The notes: generated by a model from the sequence alone, not told the origin. A DNA stretch of 6,944 nt from Gammaproteobacteria bacterium (GCA_003972845.1 QOAV01000173.1:1-6944); one strand, 5' to 3'; shown: positions 1 to 5,782, numbered from the stretch's first letter. A program made the numbers and translations.

Positions 1-210
1 CGGCTTGCCGCGCCATTCGTATACCTGCATCTCGCCAGGCTGTATCTTGCCCAGGTCCACTTCTACCGGCGCACCCGCGGCTTTGGCCTTTTCGCTCGGG
101 CCCCAGCTGGCGACAAAGGGCACCAGTACGGCGCCTGTGGCCACTGTCCCCATGCCAGCGGTAACACCGACCAGAAAGTCGCGCTTACGCTTATCGTGTT
201 CGTCACTCAT
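1..210 (-). CDS. petA: Rieske iron-sulfur subunit of cytochrome bc1 complex (N-terminal 70 residues, partial)
   Basis: Partial gene running off the left edge; only the first 70 codons are present. The family carries the [2Fe-2S] cluster that takes electrons from ubiquinol and passes them to cytochrome c1 at the periplasmic face of the inner membrane. The visible part starts MSDEHDKRKRDFLVG, then a hydrophobic glycine/alanine-rich anchor (about residues 14-35, ending VPFVASW), then an SEKAKAAGAPVEVDLGKI-type linker typical of proteobacterial PetA. The cluster-binding CTHLGC and CPCHGS boxes would lie outside the window. The start at 208-210 is supported by GAGG at 222-225, 11 bases upstream, and by the family N-terminus. 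The Tat-like motif reads K9-R10-D-F-L rather than R-R-x-F-L. petB and petC would be expected further left. Identity is secure despite truncation, because the anchor and linker are characteristic. Confidence 0.9.
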   Translation of the reverse strand, partial: MSDEHDKRKRDFLVGVTAGMGTVATGAVLVPFVASWGPSEKAKAAGAPVEVDLGKIQPGEMQVYEWRGKP

Positions 211-336
211 TTTTATGAGAACCTCATTGGAAGAAAAATAATATTCCCGCTCCCGCGGATGCCGTCAGCGCAAAGCTCGGCAGAAATACCGACATCTACC
301 GCTCACGGGGCCACCTCTGGAAGCCAGCGGCGCGGG

Positions 337-345
337 ATTATATCA
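337..345 (-). promoter_or_regulatory. Extended -10 promoter for petA
   Basis: On the minus strand this reads TGATATAAT, a perfect sigma70 -10 hexamer with the extended TGn element. The hexamer 17 bases upstream (TCCACG) matches the -35 consensus in only 3 of 6 positions, as is common when an extended -10 is present. Transcription would start near 330 and give petA a leader of about 120 bases. The intervening bases contain no open gene. Confidence 0.55.
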
Positions 346-437
346 GAGGAATCGGCGGGCGTGGAGAAAAGACCAGAGATATTTCACGGATTGGTAATAT
401 AGGCTGAAACGAAGCCGTCTTGTGCGAAAGAACATTG

Positions 438-452
438 ATAGTTATTGACTAT
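438..452 (+). promoter_or_regulatory. OxyR-like palindromic operator upstream of the peroxiredoxin gene
   Basis: The sequence ATAGTTATTGACTAT is a 5-base inverted repeat around a 5-base centre and fits the ATAG-N7-CTAT half of the OxyR recognition pattern (and the LysR-family T-N11-A rule). It overlaps the predicted -35 of the peroxiredoxin promoter. A second ATAG lies at 464-467, but it is 26 bases from the first instead of 22 and has no matching CTAT, so only one half-site is clear. OxyR control is inferred from the pattern and from the peroxidase function of the gene downstream. Confidence 0.4.
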
Positions 453-474
453 TATTAGACAGAATAGTTTTAAT
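445..474 (+). promoter_or_regulatory. Sigma70-like promoter for the peroxiredoxin gene
   Basis: TTGACT (445-450) matches the -35 consensus in 5 of 6 bases. TTTAAT (469-474) matches the -10 in 5 of 6, with an 18-base spacer. Transcription would begin near 481, giving a leader of roughly 80 bases. The surrounding 430-480 stretch is markedly AT-rich compared with the genes on either side. Confidence 0.5.
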
Positions 475-548
475 TTTTATTCTTGGCAAACAGCCCCCAT
501 CATACTGGGCGTTACAGCAAGAAACGAATTTACAACCATTGAAACATC

Positions 549-553
549 AGGAG
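549..553 (+). promoter_or_regulatory. Ribosome binding site fixing the peroxiredoxin start
   Basis: AGGAG lies 6 bases before ATG 560 and rules out the in-frame ATG at 539, which lies upstream of it. Confidence 0.8.
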
Positions 554-559
554 AAATCA

Positions 560-1216
560 ATGAACAATCAAGAGAATATGCATGTGGCACAGGTAATGCC
601 GCGTATCAACGAACCGGCGCCGGCATTCGATGCCGTCACCACACACGGCCGCAAAACCAACGCCGATTACGAAGGCCGCTGGCTGGTGCTGTTTTCGCAC
701 CCGGCGGACTTTACCCCGGTGTGTACCACGGAATTCATGGCTTTCGCCAAACGTCATGAAGAATTCCTTGCCATTAATACCGATCTGCTCGGCCTGTCCA
801 TCGACAGCCACTATGCCCATGTGGCCTGGATACGTAACATCAAGGAGAAATTCGGTGTGGACGTGAATTTCCCCATCATTGCCGATTTGGACATGAAAGT
901 GGCGAAGGATTTCGGCATGATCCACCCCGGCGCCTCTGATACATCAGCGGTGCGCGCCACCTTTATCATTGACGACAAGGGCATTTTGCGGGCCATGGTC
1001 TATTACCCCATGACCAACGGCCGCTCCATCGACGAGATACTGCGTCTGGTCAAGGCCCTGCAGACTTCCGACGCCAATGGCGTGGCCACGCCGGAAGGCT
1101 GGCAGCCGGGCGACAAGGTCATCGTGCCGCCGCCTGCGACTGCCGATGAAGCGGATGCCCGGTTGAAGGAAGGCTATGAATGTAGCGACTGGTATTTCTG
1201 CAAGAAAGAGCTGTAA
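560..1216 (+). CDS. Peroxiredoxin, Prx6 (1-Cys/archaeal-type thioredoxin peroxidase) subfamily
   Basis: A 218-residue peroxidase that reduces hydrogen peroxide and organic peroxides through a reactive cysteine; no signal peptide, so cytoplasmic. The AhpC/TSA domain spans about residues 14-145 with the active-site block P48-A-D-F-T52-P-V-C55-T-T-E58: C55 is the peroxidatic cysteine, T52 and E58 are the usual partners, and R132 (SAVRATF) is the conserved arginine. The Prx6-type C-terminal domain follows (PMTNGRSIDEI, then TPEGWQPGDKVIVPPP). Two further cysteines, C208 and C214, sit near the C-terminus (ECSDWYFC), an arrangement known from the Aeropyrum pernix thioredoxin peroxidase, where one acts as resolving cysteine. 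The start at 560 is chosen because AGGAG lies at 549-553, 6 bases upstream; the in-frame ATG at 539 would put that ribosome site inside the gene. It stands alone, divergent from petA, and ends at a strong terminator. Confidence 0.95.
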   Translation: MNNQENMHVAQVMPRINEPAPAFDAVTTHGRKTNADYEGRWLVLFSHPADFTPVCTTEFMAFAKRHEEFLAINTDLLGLSIDSHYAHVAWIRNIKEKFGVDVNFPIIADLDMKVAKDFGMIHPGASDTSAVRATFIIDDKGILRAMVYYPMTNGRSIDEILRLVKALQTSDANGVATPEGWQPGDKVIVPPPATADEADARLKEGYECSDWYFCKKEL

Positions 1217-1236
1217 ACCCGTTTCGCGCAGCACCG

Positions 1237-1266
1237 AAAAGCCCTGACACTGTCGGGGCTTTTTTT
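1237..1266 (+). terminator. Intrinsic terminator after the peroxiredoxin gene
   Basis: A stem of 12 pairs, AAAAGCCCTGAC (1237-1248) with GTCGGGGCTTTT (1252-1263), closes on a 3-base loop and contains one T-G wobble. It is followed by T through 1266. It lies 20 bases after the stop. Read on the minus strand it has a shorter T run, so it may also end transcription of the convergent TraB-family gene. Confidence 0.9.
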
Positions 1267-1292
1267 ATGGTTTGCCCTGCCCGCGCATCCGG

Positions 1293-2150
1293 CTATAGCT
1301 GTTCAACGTCATAACCTTGTGCTTCCAGCAGGGTCAACAGGCCATCGTCGCCCACCAGATGCAGGACGCCGACCAGCACGAACTCCACCTCATCGGTATC
1401 GAGGAATCTTTCGATTTGAGGCAACCAGGCGTGATTACGCTGCACCAGCATGGTCTGATACATTTGCGGATCGCGTTGCATATCGGCAAGTCCGCTATTT
1501 CTGAGGCCGGCCCGATCGCCGCAGCGCCAGGCGGTTTTTATGCTGGCCACCAGGCCATCAAACTGTTCAAAGCTTTCCAGTGTTTGTCGAATCAGCTCGT
1601 CCTCATGGCCCTTGCCGAGATTGGCCAGCATTTGAATCTGTTGCCCTACCGTCTCCAGTGCCACCATGGATTTGTGATCTTTCCTGCCGCGAGCATTGAA
1701 ATATTCATCCACGCCCTTGGTGGACATGCCGATGCGAGACATCTCGCCGATGGTGAGCAAAATAGTCGCCATACCGGCTTTTAATGGCAAAACGGTTTGC
1801 AGGGGAATATTGCGGGATTCCAGGTATCGCTTCAGCCGGTCCAGTGTTTCAGGTTCCAGTCTTGTTGAAAGATCACCCTCGTCATAAACCAGCATTGGCG
1901 CAAACGCTGCCTGGGACTGCGGGTCAGCCATCTGCTCTATATCGACCTCAAATACCAGCTTTTCCGAGACCGAGTAAGCCTGTTCAAATTCCTCCGGCAG
2001 CGGGTAATCCTCCGCGCTCAGCACATGAGCCGTGCCGCCAATGAACAAATGTTGCCCCTGTTTGCTGATTTTCCAGACCGACGAATCGGCATGAGCGCCG
2101 AACGCAAACAGGAGAAATAGCGTTGCAATAAAACTGCCAGCTGGCTTCAT
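1293..2150 (-). CDS. TraB/GumN-family protein, secreted
   Basis: A 285-residue protein of the TraB/GumN (TraB/PrgY/Tiki) superfamily, whose eukaryotic Tiki members are metal-dependent proteases; the bacterial members have no settled function. A signal peptide occupies residues 1-21 (MKPAGSFIATLFLLFAFGAHA, cut after A-H-A). The first family motif follows directly, G38-G-T-A-H42 with SAEDYPLP after it; the last is G261-V-L-H264 near the C-terminus, followed by GDDGLLTLLEAQGYDVEQL. An acidic strand (KLVFEVD) lies between. These GTxH and GxxH boxes are the proposed metal-binding elements. The length is normal for stand-alone bacterial members. The frame is open to an ATG at 2231, but the signal peptide and the promoter at 2186-2213 place the start at 2150. 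The ribosome site is weak (AGGCA). It follows msrQ on the same strand with a 102-base gap and its own promoter. The family call is firm; substrate and activity are unknown. Confidence 0.88.
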   Translation of the reverse strand: MKPAGSFIATLFLLFAFGAHADSSVWKISKQGQHLFIGGTAHVLSAEDYPLPEEFEQAYSVSEKLVFEVDIEQMADPQSQAAFAPMLVYDEGDLSTRLEPETLDRLKRYLESRNIPLQTVLPLKAGMATILLTIGEMSRIGMSTKGVDEYFNARGRKDHKSMVALETVGQQIQMLANLGKGHEDELIRQTLESFEQFDGLVASIKTAWRCGDRAGLRNSGLADMQRDPQMYQTMLVQRNHAWLPQIERFLDTDEVEFVLVGVLHLVGDDGLLTLLEAQGYDVEQL

Positions 2151-2185
2151 GTTTCTGCCTGTGGATATTCTAAAATTCTCGCTAA

Positions 2186-2213
2186 AGTGTAAGTCACAAC
2201 CAGCCGTGGTCAA
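2186..2213 (-). promoter_or_regulatory. Sigma70-like promoter for the TraB/GumN-family gene
   Basis: On the minus strand, TTGACC (2208-2213, 5 of 6) is followed after 16 bases by TACACT (2186-2191, 4 of 6). Transcription would start near 2179, about 29 bases before ATG 2150. This excludes the in-frame ATG at 2231 as a start from this promoter and implies expression independent of msrPQ. Confidence 0.5.
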
Positions 2214-2252
2214 ATACTGTTTTCTGGCCAACCACCCGGGATGATCGAAATA

Positions 2253-2879
2253 TCAACAGACCTTCGGCTGCAGTGAACTTCCCTTGCCAGCACTGGCTTT
2301 TCGCCGAACCCCATGACGGATGCGCTCGGCAAACAACAGCGCCAGTATCGCCATGTAGATAAAAGGCTCGCGCACATCGGCTTTGACCAGCCACCAGAAA
2401 TGCAGTACTCCGAGAATGGCGATGAGATATACCAGCCGGTGCAAACGTTTCCAGTTCCTGCCCAACCGCCGCATGGCTGCGTTGGTGGAGGTCAGCGCCA
2501 GCGGTGTGAGCAGCAGCCAGCCGAGCACGCCGACCGTGATGAATGGCCGCTCCAGGATGTCGTAAAAGATTTCCTGCCAGTCAAAAAACTGGTCAAGCCA
2601 GAGATAGGACAGCAGGTGCAGGCTGGCGTAGAACCAGACAAAAAGGCCGAGCATGCGGCGCAGGCCCGGCGCCCAGCGCCAACCCAGCAGACGGCGCACC
2701 GGCGAAACCGCCAGGGTGATCAGCAATAAACGCAGGGTCCAGTCTCCGGTACCGCGTATGATGGCTTCAACCGGATTGGCGCCGAGCCGGTCCAGCCACA
2801 ATGCGGCGGCAATACTCGCCAGCGGCAACAGCGCCAGGATAAACACCACCGGTTTGATTTGTCGCGCAGTCATAGCCAT
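2253..2879 (-). CDS. msrQ: MsrQ, haem-binding membrane subunit of the periplasmic methionine sulfoxide reductase
   Basis: A 208-residue inner-membrane b-type cytochrome of the ferric-reductase-like transmembrane family. It passes electrons from the quinone pool or flavin partners to periplasmic MsrP. About six hydrophobic segments are visible, for example residues 11-29, 46-60, 76-95, 113-130, 149-165 and 172-183. The three histidines that ligate haem in the E. coli protein have clear counterparts: H88 (FYASLHLLSYLW), H147 (WKRLHRLVYL) and H160 (GVLHFWWLVKAD); the spacing of 59 and 13 residues closely matches the E. coli spacing. The start codon overlaps the msrP stop by one base (TGATG), which points to translational coupling; an ATG two codons later is possible. 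A basic C-terminal tail (RIRHGVRRKASAGKG) should face the cytoplasm. Identification is strong because of the histidine pattern and the msrP neighbour. Confidence 0.95.
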   Translation of the reverse strand: MAMTARQIKPVVFILALLPLASIAAALWLDRLGANPVEAIIRGTGDWTLRLLLITLAVSPVRRLLGWRWAPGLRRMLGLFVWFYASLHLLSYLWLDQFFDWQEIFYDILERPFITVGVLGWLLLTPLALTSTNAAMRRLGRNWKRLHRLVYLIAILGVLHFWWLVKADVREPFIYMAILALLFAERIRHGVRRKASAGKGSSLQPKVC

Positions 2880-3793
2880 CAGAAATTCTTTTTCAGGTCC
2901 ATGCCCTGATACAGCTGCGCCACCTGGTCGGCATAACCGTTCAGAAACAAGGTCTTGCGCTTGCGGAACTCACCGATACGGCGCTCCTTGCGCTGGCTCC
3001 AGCGAGGATGCGACACATCTGGATTCACGTTGGCGTAAAACCCGTATTCGTCCGCCGCGGTTTCCTGCCAGGTATTCAACGGCTGCTGTTCCACGAACGA
3101 GATGCGGACGATGGATTTGATGCTTTTGAAGCCATATTTCCACGGTACCACCAGACGCAGCGGCGCGCCATTCTGGGCCGGCAGGTCCTCGCCGTACAAA
3201 CCGGTGGCGATGAAAGTCAGCGGGTGCATGGCCTCGTCCATGCGCAGGCCCTCGGTATAGGGCCAGCTGAGTATGGGGCGCTTCTGGCCGGGCATTTTTT
3301 CCGGGTCCAGCAGGCTCTGGAAACGCACATATTTCGCTTTCGATGTGGGCTTGAAGGCTTTCAGAAAAGTCGAAAGCGCAAACCCCGTCCACGGTATGAC
3401 CATGGACCAGCCCTCCACGCAGCGCAGGCGGTAAATGCGTTGTTCCAGCGCCTGGCCTTTCAGTATGTCCTCGAAATCCATGGCCCCGGGCTTTTCACAT
3501 TCGCCATCCACCGTCACCGACCACGGCCGCGTAATCAGCTTGTCGGCGTTACGTGAGGGCGACGATTTGGACGTGCCCAGCTCGACGAAATTGTTGTAGC
3601 TGGTGATATCATCCAGCGGCGTGGCTTTGTCATTCGGCATGGCGCTGCTGTCAGCAGAGCAGGCTGCCAGCGGCAGGCCGCTGACGCCGATCAATGCCAC
3701 GGCGCCCTGTTTCAGAAATGTACGGCGATTGTTATAGACCGAGCGATCGGTTACGTCGTTGTCGGTGAGATCCGGCCTGTTCCTGATAATCAT
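2879..3793 (-). CDS. msrP: MsrP, molybdopterin-dependent periplasmic protein-methionine sulfoxide reductase catalytic subunit
   Basis: A 304-residue molybdoenzyme of the sulfite-oxidase fold (formerly YedY) that reduces methionine sulfoxide in oxidised envelope proteins, with electrons from MsrQ. The N-terminus has a Tat signal, N22-R23-R24-T-F-L-K28, with a hydrophobic stretch to residue 44. The molybdenum ligand is C125 in [14 protein letters not shown]. Further family blocks are [63 protein letters not shown] and the C-terminal [20 protein letters not shown]; all align with E. coli MsrP. Unlike that protein, the signal ends L42-A-A-C45, a perfect lipobox, so it may be a lipoprotein. The start at 3793 is supported by GAGGG at 3803-3807 and by an N-terminal leader resembling the E. 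coli one (DVT..SV before the arginines). It is the first gene of the msrPQ operon, divergent from the HtrA-type protease. Confidence 0.96.
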   Translation of the reverse strand: MIIRNRPDLTDNDVTDRSVYNNRRTFLKQGAVALIGVSGLPLAACSADSSAMPNDKATPLDDITSYNNFVELGTSKSSPSRNADKLITRPWSVTVDGECEKPGAMDFEDILKGQALEQRIYRLRCVEGWSMVIPWTGFALSTFLKAFKPTSKAKYVRFQSLLDPEKMPGQKRPILSWPYTEGLRMDEAMHPLTFIATGLYGEDLPAQNGAPLRLVVPWKYGFKSIKSIVRISFVEQQPLNTWQETAADEYGFYANVNPDVSHPRWSQRKERRIGEFRKRKTLFLNGYADQVAQLYQGMDLKKNF

Positions 3794-3799
3794 GTCATT

Positions 3800-3807
3800 C
3801 TTCCCTC
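3800..3807 (-). promoter_or_regulatory. Ribosome binding site of msrP
   Basis: On the minus strand GAGGGAAG lies 6 bases before ATG 3793. An out-of-frame ATG (3796-3798) falls between site and start, so its use would compete weakly with msrP initiation. Confidence 0.7.
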
Positions 3808-3816
3808 GTTCACTTG

Positions 3817-3822
3817 ATTCTA
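3817..3822 (-). promoter_or_regulatory. Possible -10 of the msrPQ promoter
   Basis: TAGAAT on the minus strand matches the -10 consensus in 5 of 6 bases and lies 23 bases before the msrP start. No acceptable -35 is present 16-18 bases upstream, so either an activator is needed or the match is chance. The divergent intergenic stretch (3794-3914) also holds a 6-base inverted repeat, CTGTCG (3825-3830) and CGACAG (3848-3853), which could be an operator. Confidence 0.25.
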
Positions 3823-3865
3823 CCCTGTCGACGGAAATACGCTGCTCCGACAGCTGCGGATGCAG

Positions 3866-3872
3866 GGAACTT
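3866..3872 (+). promoter_or_regulatory. Sigma-E (RpoE/AlgU)-like -35 element before the HtrA-type gene
   Basis: GGAACTT is an exact match to the extracytoplasmic sigma-E -35 consensus, upstream of a protease gene type that sigma-E often controls. The expected -10 (TCTGA or TCAAA, 15-17 bases downstream) is not present: the bases there read GTATT to ATTTC, and the nearest similar string, TTCAG, is 19 bases away. The assignment is tentative. Confidence 0.3.
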
Positions 3873-3873
3873 T

Positions 3874-3890
3874 TACCAAAAATTCTGGTA
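3874..3890 (+). promoter_or_regulatory. 17-base dyad, possible operator between msrP and the HtrA-type gene
   Basis: TACCAAAAATTCTGGTA has 5-base inverted arms (TACCA/TGGTA); two inner pairs also match around a central A. It lies in the divergent intergenic region just after the sigma-E-like -35. It may bind a regulator of either gene, but a dyad this short can arise by chance. Confidence 0.2.
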
Positions 3891-3914
3891 TTTCAGTTTC
3901 GTTGGCCCACTGTT

Positions 3915-5027
3915 ATGGATATGATTTGCGCCATGCGATCCGTTTACTTCTCCCTGTTTCTGACCGCTCTGTTGATCGGGCTCCTGGCCGCTGTACCCGC
4001 CCGCGAAAGCGCGGCGCGCGGGCCATTCAGCTATGCCGATGCGGTGGATGTTGCTGCGCCGTCCGTGGTCAACGTGAATACGTCCACCGTGGTGGTGCGG
4101 CAACATTACCAGCGCTTTACTGATCCGTTCCTGCGCGACATGTTCGGCGACATGGTCATTGGCAAACCACAAAAGGACATCGAACAAAGCCTCGGGTCTG
4201 GCGTCATCGTGGACAGCCACGGCCTGATTCTGACCAATAATCATGTCATCAAGGGGGCGGACAAGATTCAGGTGACCCTGCATGATGGCCGCACTGTTCC
4301 CGCGAAAGTCGTAGGCACCGACCCGGAAACCGATCTGGCTGTGCTCAAGGTCGAGCTGACCGGCCTGCCGGTCATTCCCATCGCCGATTCCGGCAAGCTG
4401 CGCGTGGGCGATGTGGTGCTGGCCATCGGCAACCCCTACGGCATCGGCCAGAGTGTCACCCTGGGTATCGTCGGAGCCACCGGGCGCAATCAGCTGGGGC
4501 TGTCCACTTTCGAGAATTTCATCCAGACCGACGCCGCCATCAACCCCGGAAACTCCGGCGGCGCCCTGACCAATGCGGATGGTTTTTTAATCGGTATCAA
4601 CACCGCTATATTTTCCAGGAACGGCGGATCCCAAGGCGTAGGCTTCGCCATACCGTCCAATATGGCCAAGAAAGTCATGGCGCAAATCGTTAAATATGGC
4701 CACCCAAGGCGTGGCTGGCTTGGCTTTGAGGGCGAAGCCCTGAATCCGGCGCTGGCGAAGACCCTGGGAATGAAATCTACTGATGGACTGGTGGTTACCG
4801 TTATACTGCGCGGAGGGCCTGCTCATAAATCAGGCATATTGCCGGGCGACATCATTACCGACATCAACGATCAGGCTATCCGTACGCCGCGCCAGGCGCT
4901 TAATATCATCAGCTCGCTGCAACCAGGCAATTCCATCACCCTGAGAATTACAAGAAATGGCAAACAACGCACCATACACACCAAAGTTACCGCCCGCCCC
5001 ATCGAGCTTTCGAAAGCCACTCAGTAG
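3915..5027 (+). CDS. DegS/AlgW-like HtrA serine protease, one PDZ domain
   Basis: A 370-residue envelope protease of the S1C (HtrA) family. Numbered from the first ATG, residues 8-27 form a hydrophobic segment (RSVYFSLFLTALLIGLLAAV) that may be a membrane anchor or a cleavable signal. The GPFSYADAV block at 36-44 resembles AlgW of Pseudomonas. The trypsin-like domain has the full triad: H110 (LTNNHVI), D140 (DPETDLAVLKV) and S214 (INPGNSGGAL). A single PDZ domain occupies about residues 265-360, with GWLGFEGEAL and the GILPGDIITDIND core. One PDZ places it with DegS/AlgW, which sense misfolded outer-membrane proteins and cut anti-sigma factors, rather than with two-PDZ DegP. ATGs at 3921 and 3933 are equally possible starts and none has a strong ribosome site; the frame is open back to 3759, but that would cross into msrP. 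The M50 protease gene follows directly. Confidence 0.93.
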   Translation: MDMICAMRSVYFSLFLTALLIGLLAAVPARESAARGPFSYADAVDVAAPSVVNVNTSTVVVRQHYQRFTDPFLRDMFGDMVIGKPQKDIEQSLGSGVIVDSHGLILTNNHVIKGADKIQVTLHDGRTVPAKVVGTDPETDLAVLKVELTGLPVIPIADSGKLRVGDVVLAIGNPYGIGQSVTLGIVGATGRNQLGLSTFENFIQTDAAINPGNSGGALTNADGFLIGINTAIFSRNGGSQGVGFAIPSNMAKKVMAQIVKYGHPRRGWLGFEGEALNPALAKTLGMKSTDGLVVTVILRGGPAHKSGILPGDIITDINDQAIRTPRQALNIISSLQPGNSITLRITRNGKQRTIHTKVTARPIELSKATQ

Positions 5028-5028
5028 A

Positions 5029-5742
5029 GTGTTTCCGGCGGCTCGCTGGGCCAGTTGCCATTTTTCCTTCGGACAACTGGCGGGAATCCGTTTTTACCTG
5101 CATTCTTCCTGGTTCATCATCTTTCTGGCTTCCAGCATCACTCTGGCGCTTGCTTTTCATGATGCCAGCCCGCACTGGAGCATGGCGCAAAGCGCGTTTG
5201 CAGCCGTCATCACGGCTCTGCTGTTTTTTACCAGCCTGATCCTGCACGAGCTGGGCCATGCTGTTGTGGCGATGAAACACGGCATTCCGGTGTACTCCAT
5301 CACCCTGTTCATTTTCGGCGGCGTTGCCCGAATCGGCCGTGAGCCCGACTCTGCCAGAGCCGAATTTCAGGTTGCCATCGCCGGGCCTCTGGTCAGCGTC
5401 GCCCTGTCGGTATTCTTTTTCCTGCTTTATGGCCTGACTCTGACCCATTTTGACCGCGCCGCCACGATTTTCGAAACGCTGGTAGTGGTCAATCTGGTGA
5501 TCGCGGTATTCAACCTGCTGCCCGGCTTTCCGCTGGACGGCGGACGCGTATTGCGAGCCGCCGTGTGGAAGGTAACTGGCGATCGCGGCCGCGCGCACCG
5601 CTGGGCGATGGTGTGCGGTCGCGGCGTGGCGCTGTCTCTGATTGGCTTTGGTCTGGCGCTGATGTTCTACTTCATGTACCCGCTGAACGGATTGTGGATG
5701 ATCGGGATAGGCGGGTTTATTCTGGTTTCGGGGAAAAATTAA
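5029..5742 (+). CDS. M50-family (site-2/SpoIVFB-type) intramembrane zinc metalloprotease, C-terminally short
   Basis: A 237-residue polytopic membrane protease if translated from GTG 5029. The family cuts membrane-spanning substrates within the bilayer. The N-terminal FSFGQLAGIRFYLHSSW block is typical of SpoIVFB-like members. The zinc site is complete: H73-E74-L-G-H77 in a membrane segment, and N162-L-L-P-G-F-P-L-D170-G-G supplying the third ligand. Conserved FIFGGVARI (94-102) and AIAGPLVSV (116-124) are present. No PDZ domain is visible. Many relatives continue into a paired CBS domain; this one stops at GGFILVSGKN. GTG 5029 begins 1 base after the protease stop (TAGaGTG) and gives the usual N-terminal length; the upstream ATG 4957 would add 24 residues, overlap the protease gene by 71 bases, and has only a weak GAGAA site. 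The pair is almost certainly co-transcribed. Family is certain, start and substrate are not. Confidence 0.9.
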   Translation: MFPAARWASCHFSFGQLAGIRFYLHSSWFIIFLASSITLALAFHDASPHWSMAQSAFAAVITALLFFTSLILHELGHAVVAMKHGIPVYSITLFIFGGVARIGREPDSARAEFQVAIAGPLVSVALSVFFFLLYGLTLTHFDRAATIFETLVVVNLVIAVFNLLPGFPLDGGRVLRAAVWKVTGDRGRAHRWAMVCGRGVALSLIGFGLALMFYFMYPLNGLWMIGIGGFILVSGKN

Positions 5743-5748
5743 CCCGCA

Positions 5749-5768
5749 GGGGCGGATAAATCCGCTCC
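5749..5768. repeat. Short palindromic REP-like element between convergent genes
   Basis: A perfect 6-pair core, GCGGAT-AA-ATCCGC (5752-5765), extends by three more pairs (one G-T wobble) to 5749-5768. It sits 6 bases after the M50 stop and 14 bases before the metF stop. It lacks an adjacent T run, so it is not a standard terminator. The form GGGGCGGAT..ATCCGC resembles dispersed intergenic palindromes seen in many proteobacteria; copy number cannot be judged from one window. It could stabilise the 3' ends of both messages. Confidence 0.5.
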
Positions 5769-5782
5769 AACAAGAGAAAACC

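Larger units (their letters stand above)
211..559. other. Divergent petA/peroxiredoxin intergenic region
   Basis: This 349-base stretch holds no credible gene. It contains the petA leader (about 120 bases) and extended -10 promoter, an AT-rich stretch at 430-480 with the peroxiredoxin promoter and OxyR-like palindrome, and the peroxiredoxin leader. No tRNA or clear riboswitch fold was seen. Confidence 0.6.

Noticed and set aside
464..480. Second OxyR half-site giving a full tetramer site
   Set aside because: ATAG at 464-467 is 26 bases after the first instead of 22, and no CTAT follows at the right distance.
539..559. Peroxiredoxin start at ATG 539
   Set aside because: The strong AGGAG site is inside this extension and points to ATG 560.
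2151..2231. N-terminal extension of the TraB/GumN-family protein by 27 residues from ATG 2231
   Set aside because: It lies before a clear signal peptide, and a good promoter (2186-2213) lies inside it, so it is probably untranslated.
2194..2394. Small frame across the msrQ 3' end and the following gap
   Set aside because: Overlaps msrQ, resembles no family, and has no ribosome site.
3008..3556. 182-codon open frame antisense to msrP
   Set aside because: Shadow of a well-conserved gene; its translation has no recognisable features.
3920..3925. TATGAT as a -10 for the HtrA-type gene
   Set aside because: It lies 7 bases before ATG 3933 and has only a 2-of-6 -35 at the right spacing; a leaderless-like transcript would be needed.
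4987..5598. 203-codon open frame antisense to the M50 gene
   Set aside because: Composition-driven shadow; no family motif, while the plus strand encodes a complete zinc protease.
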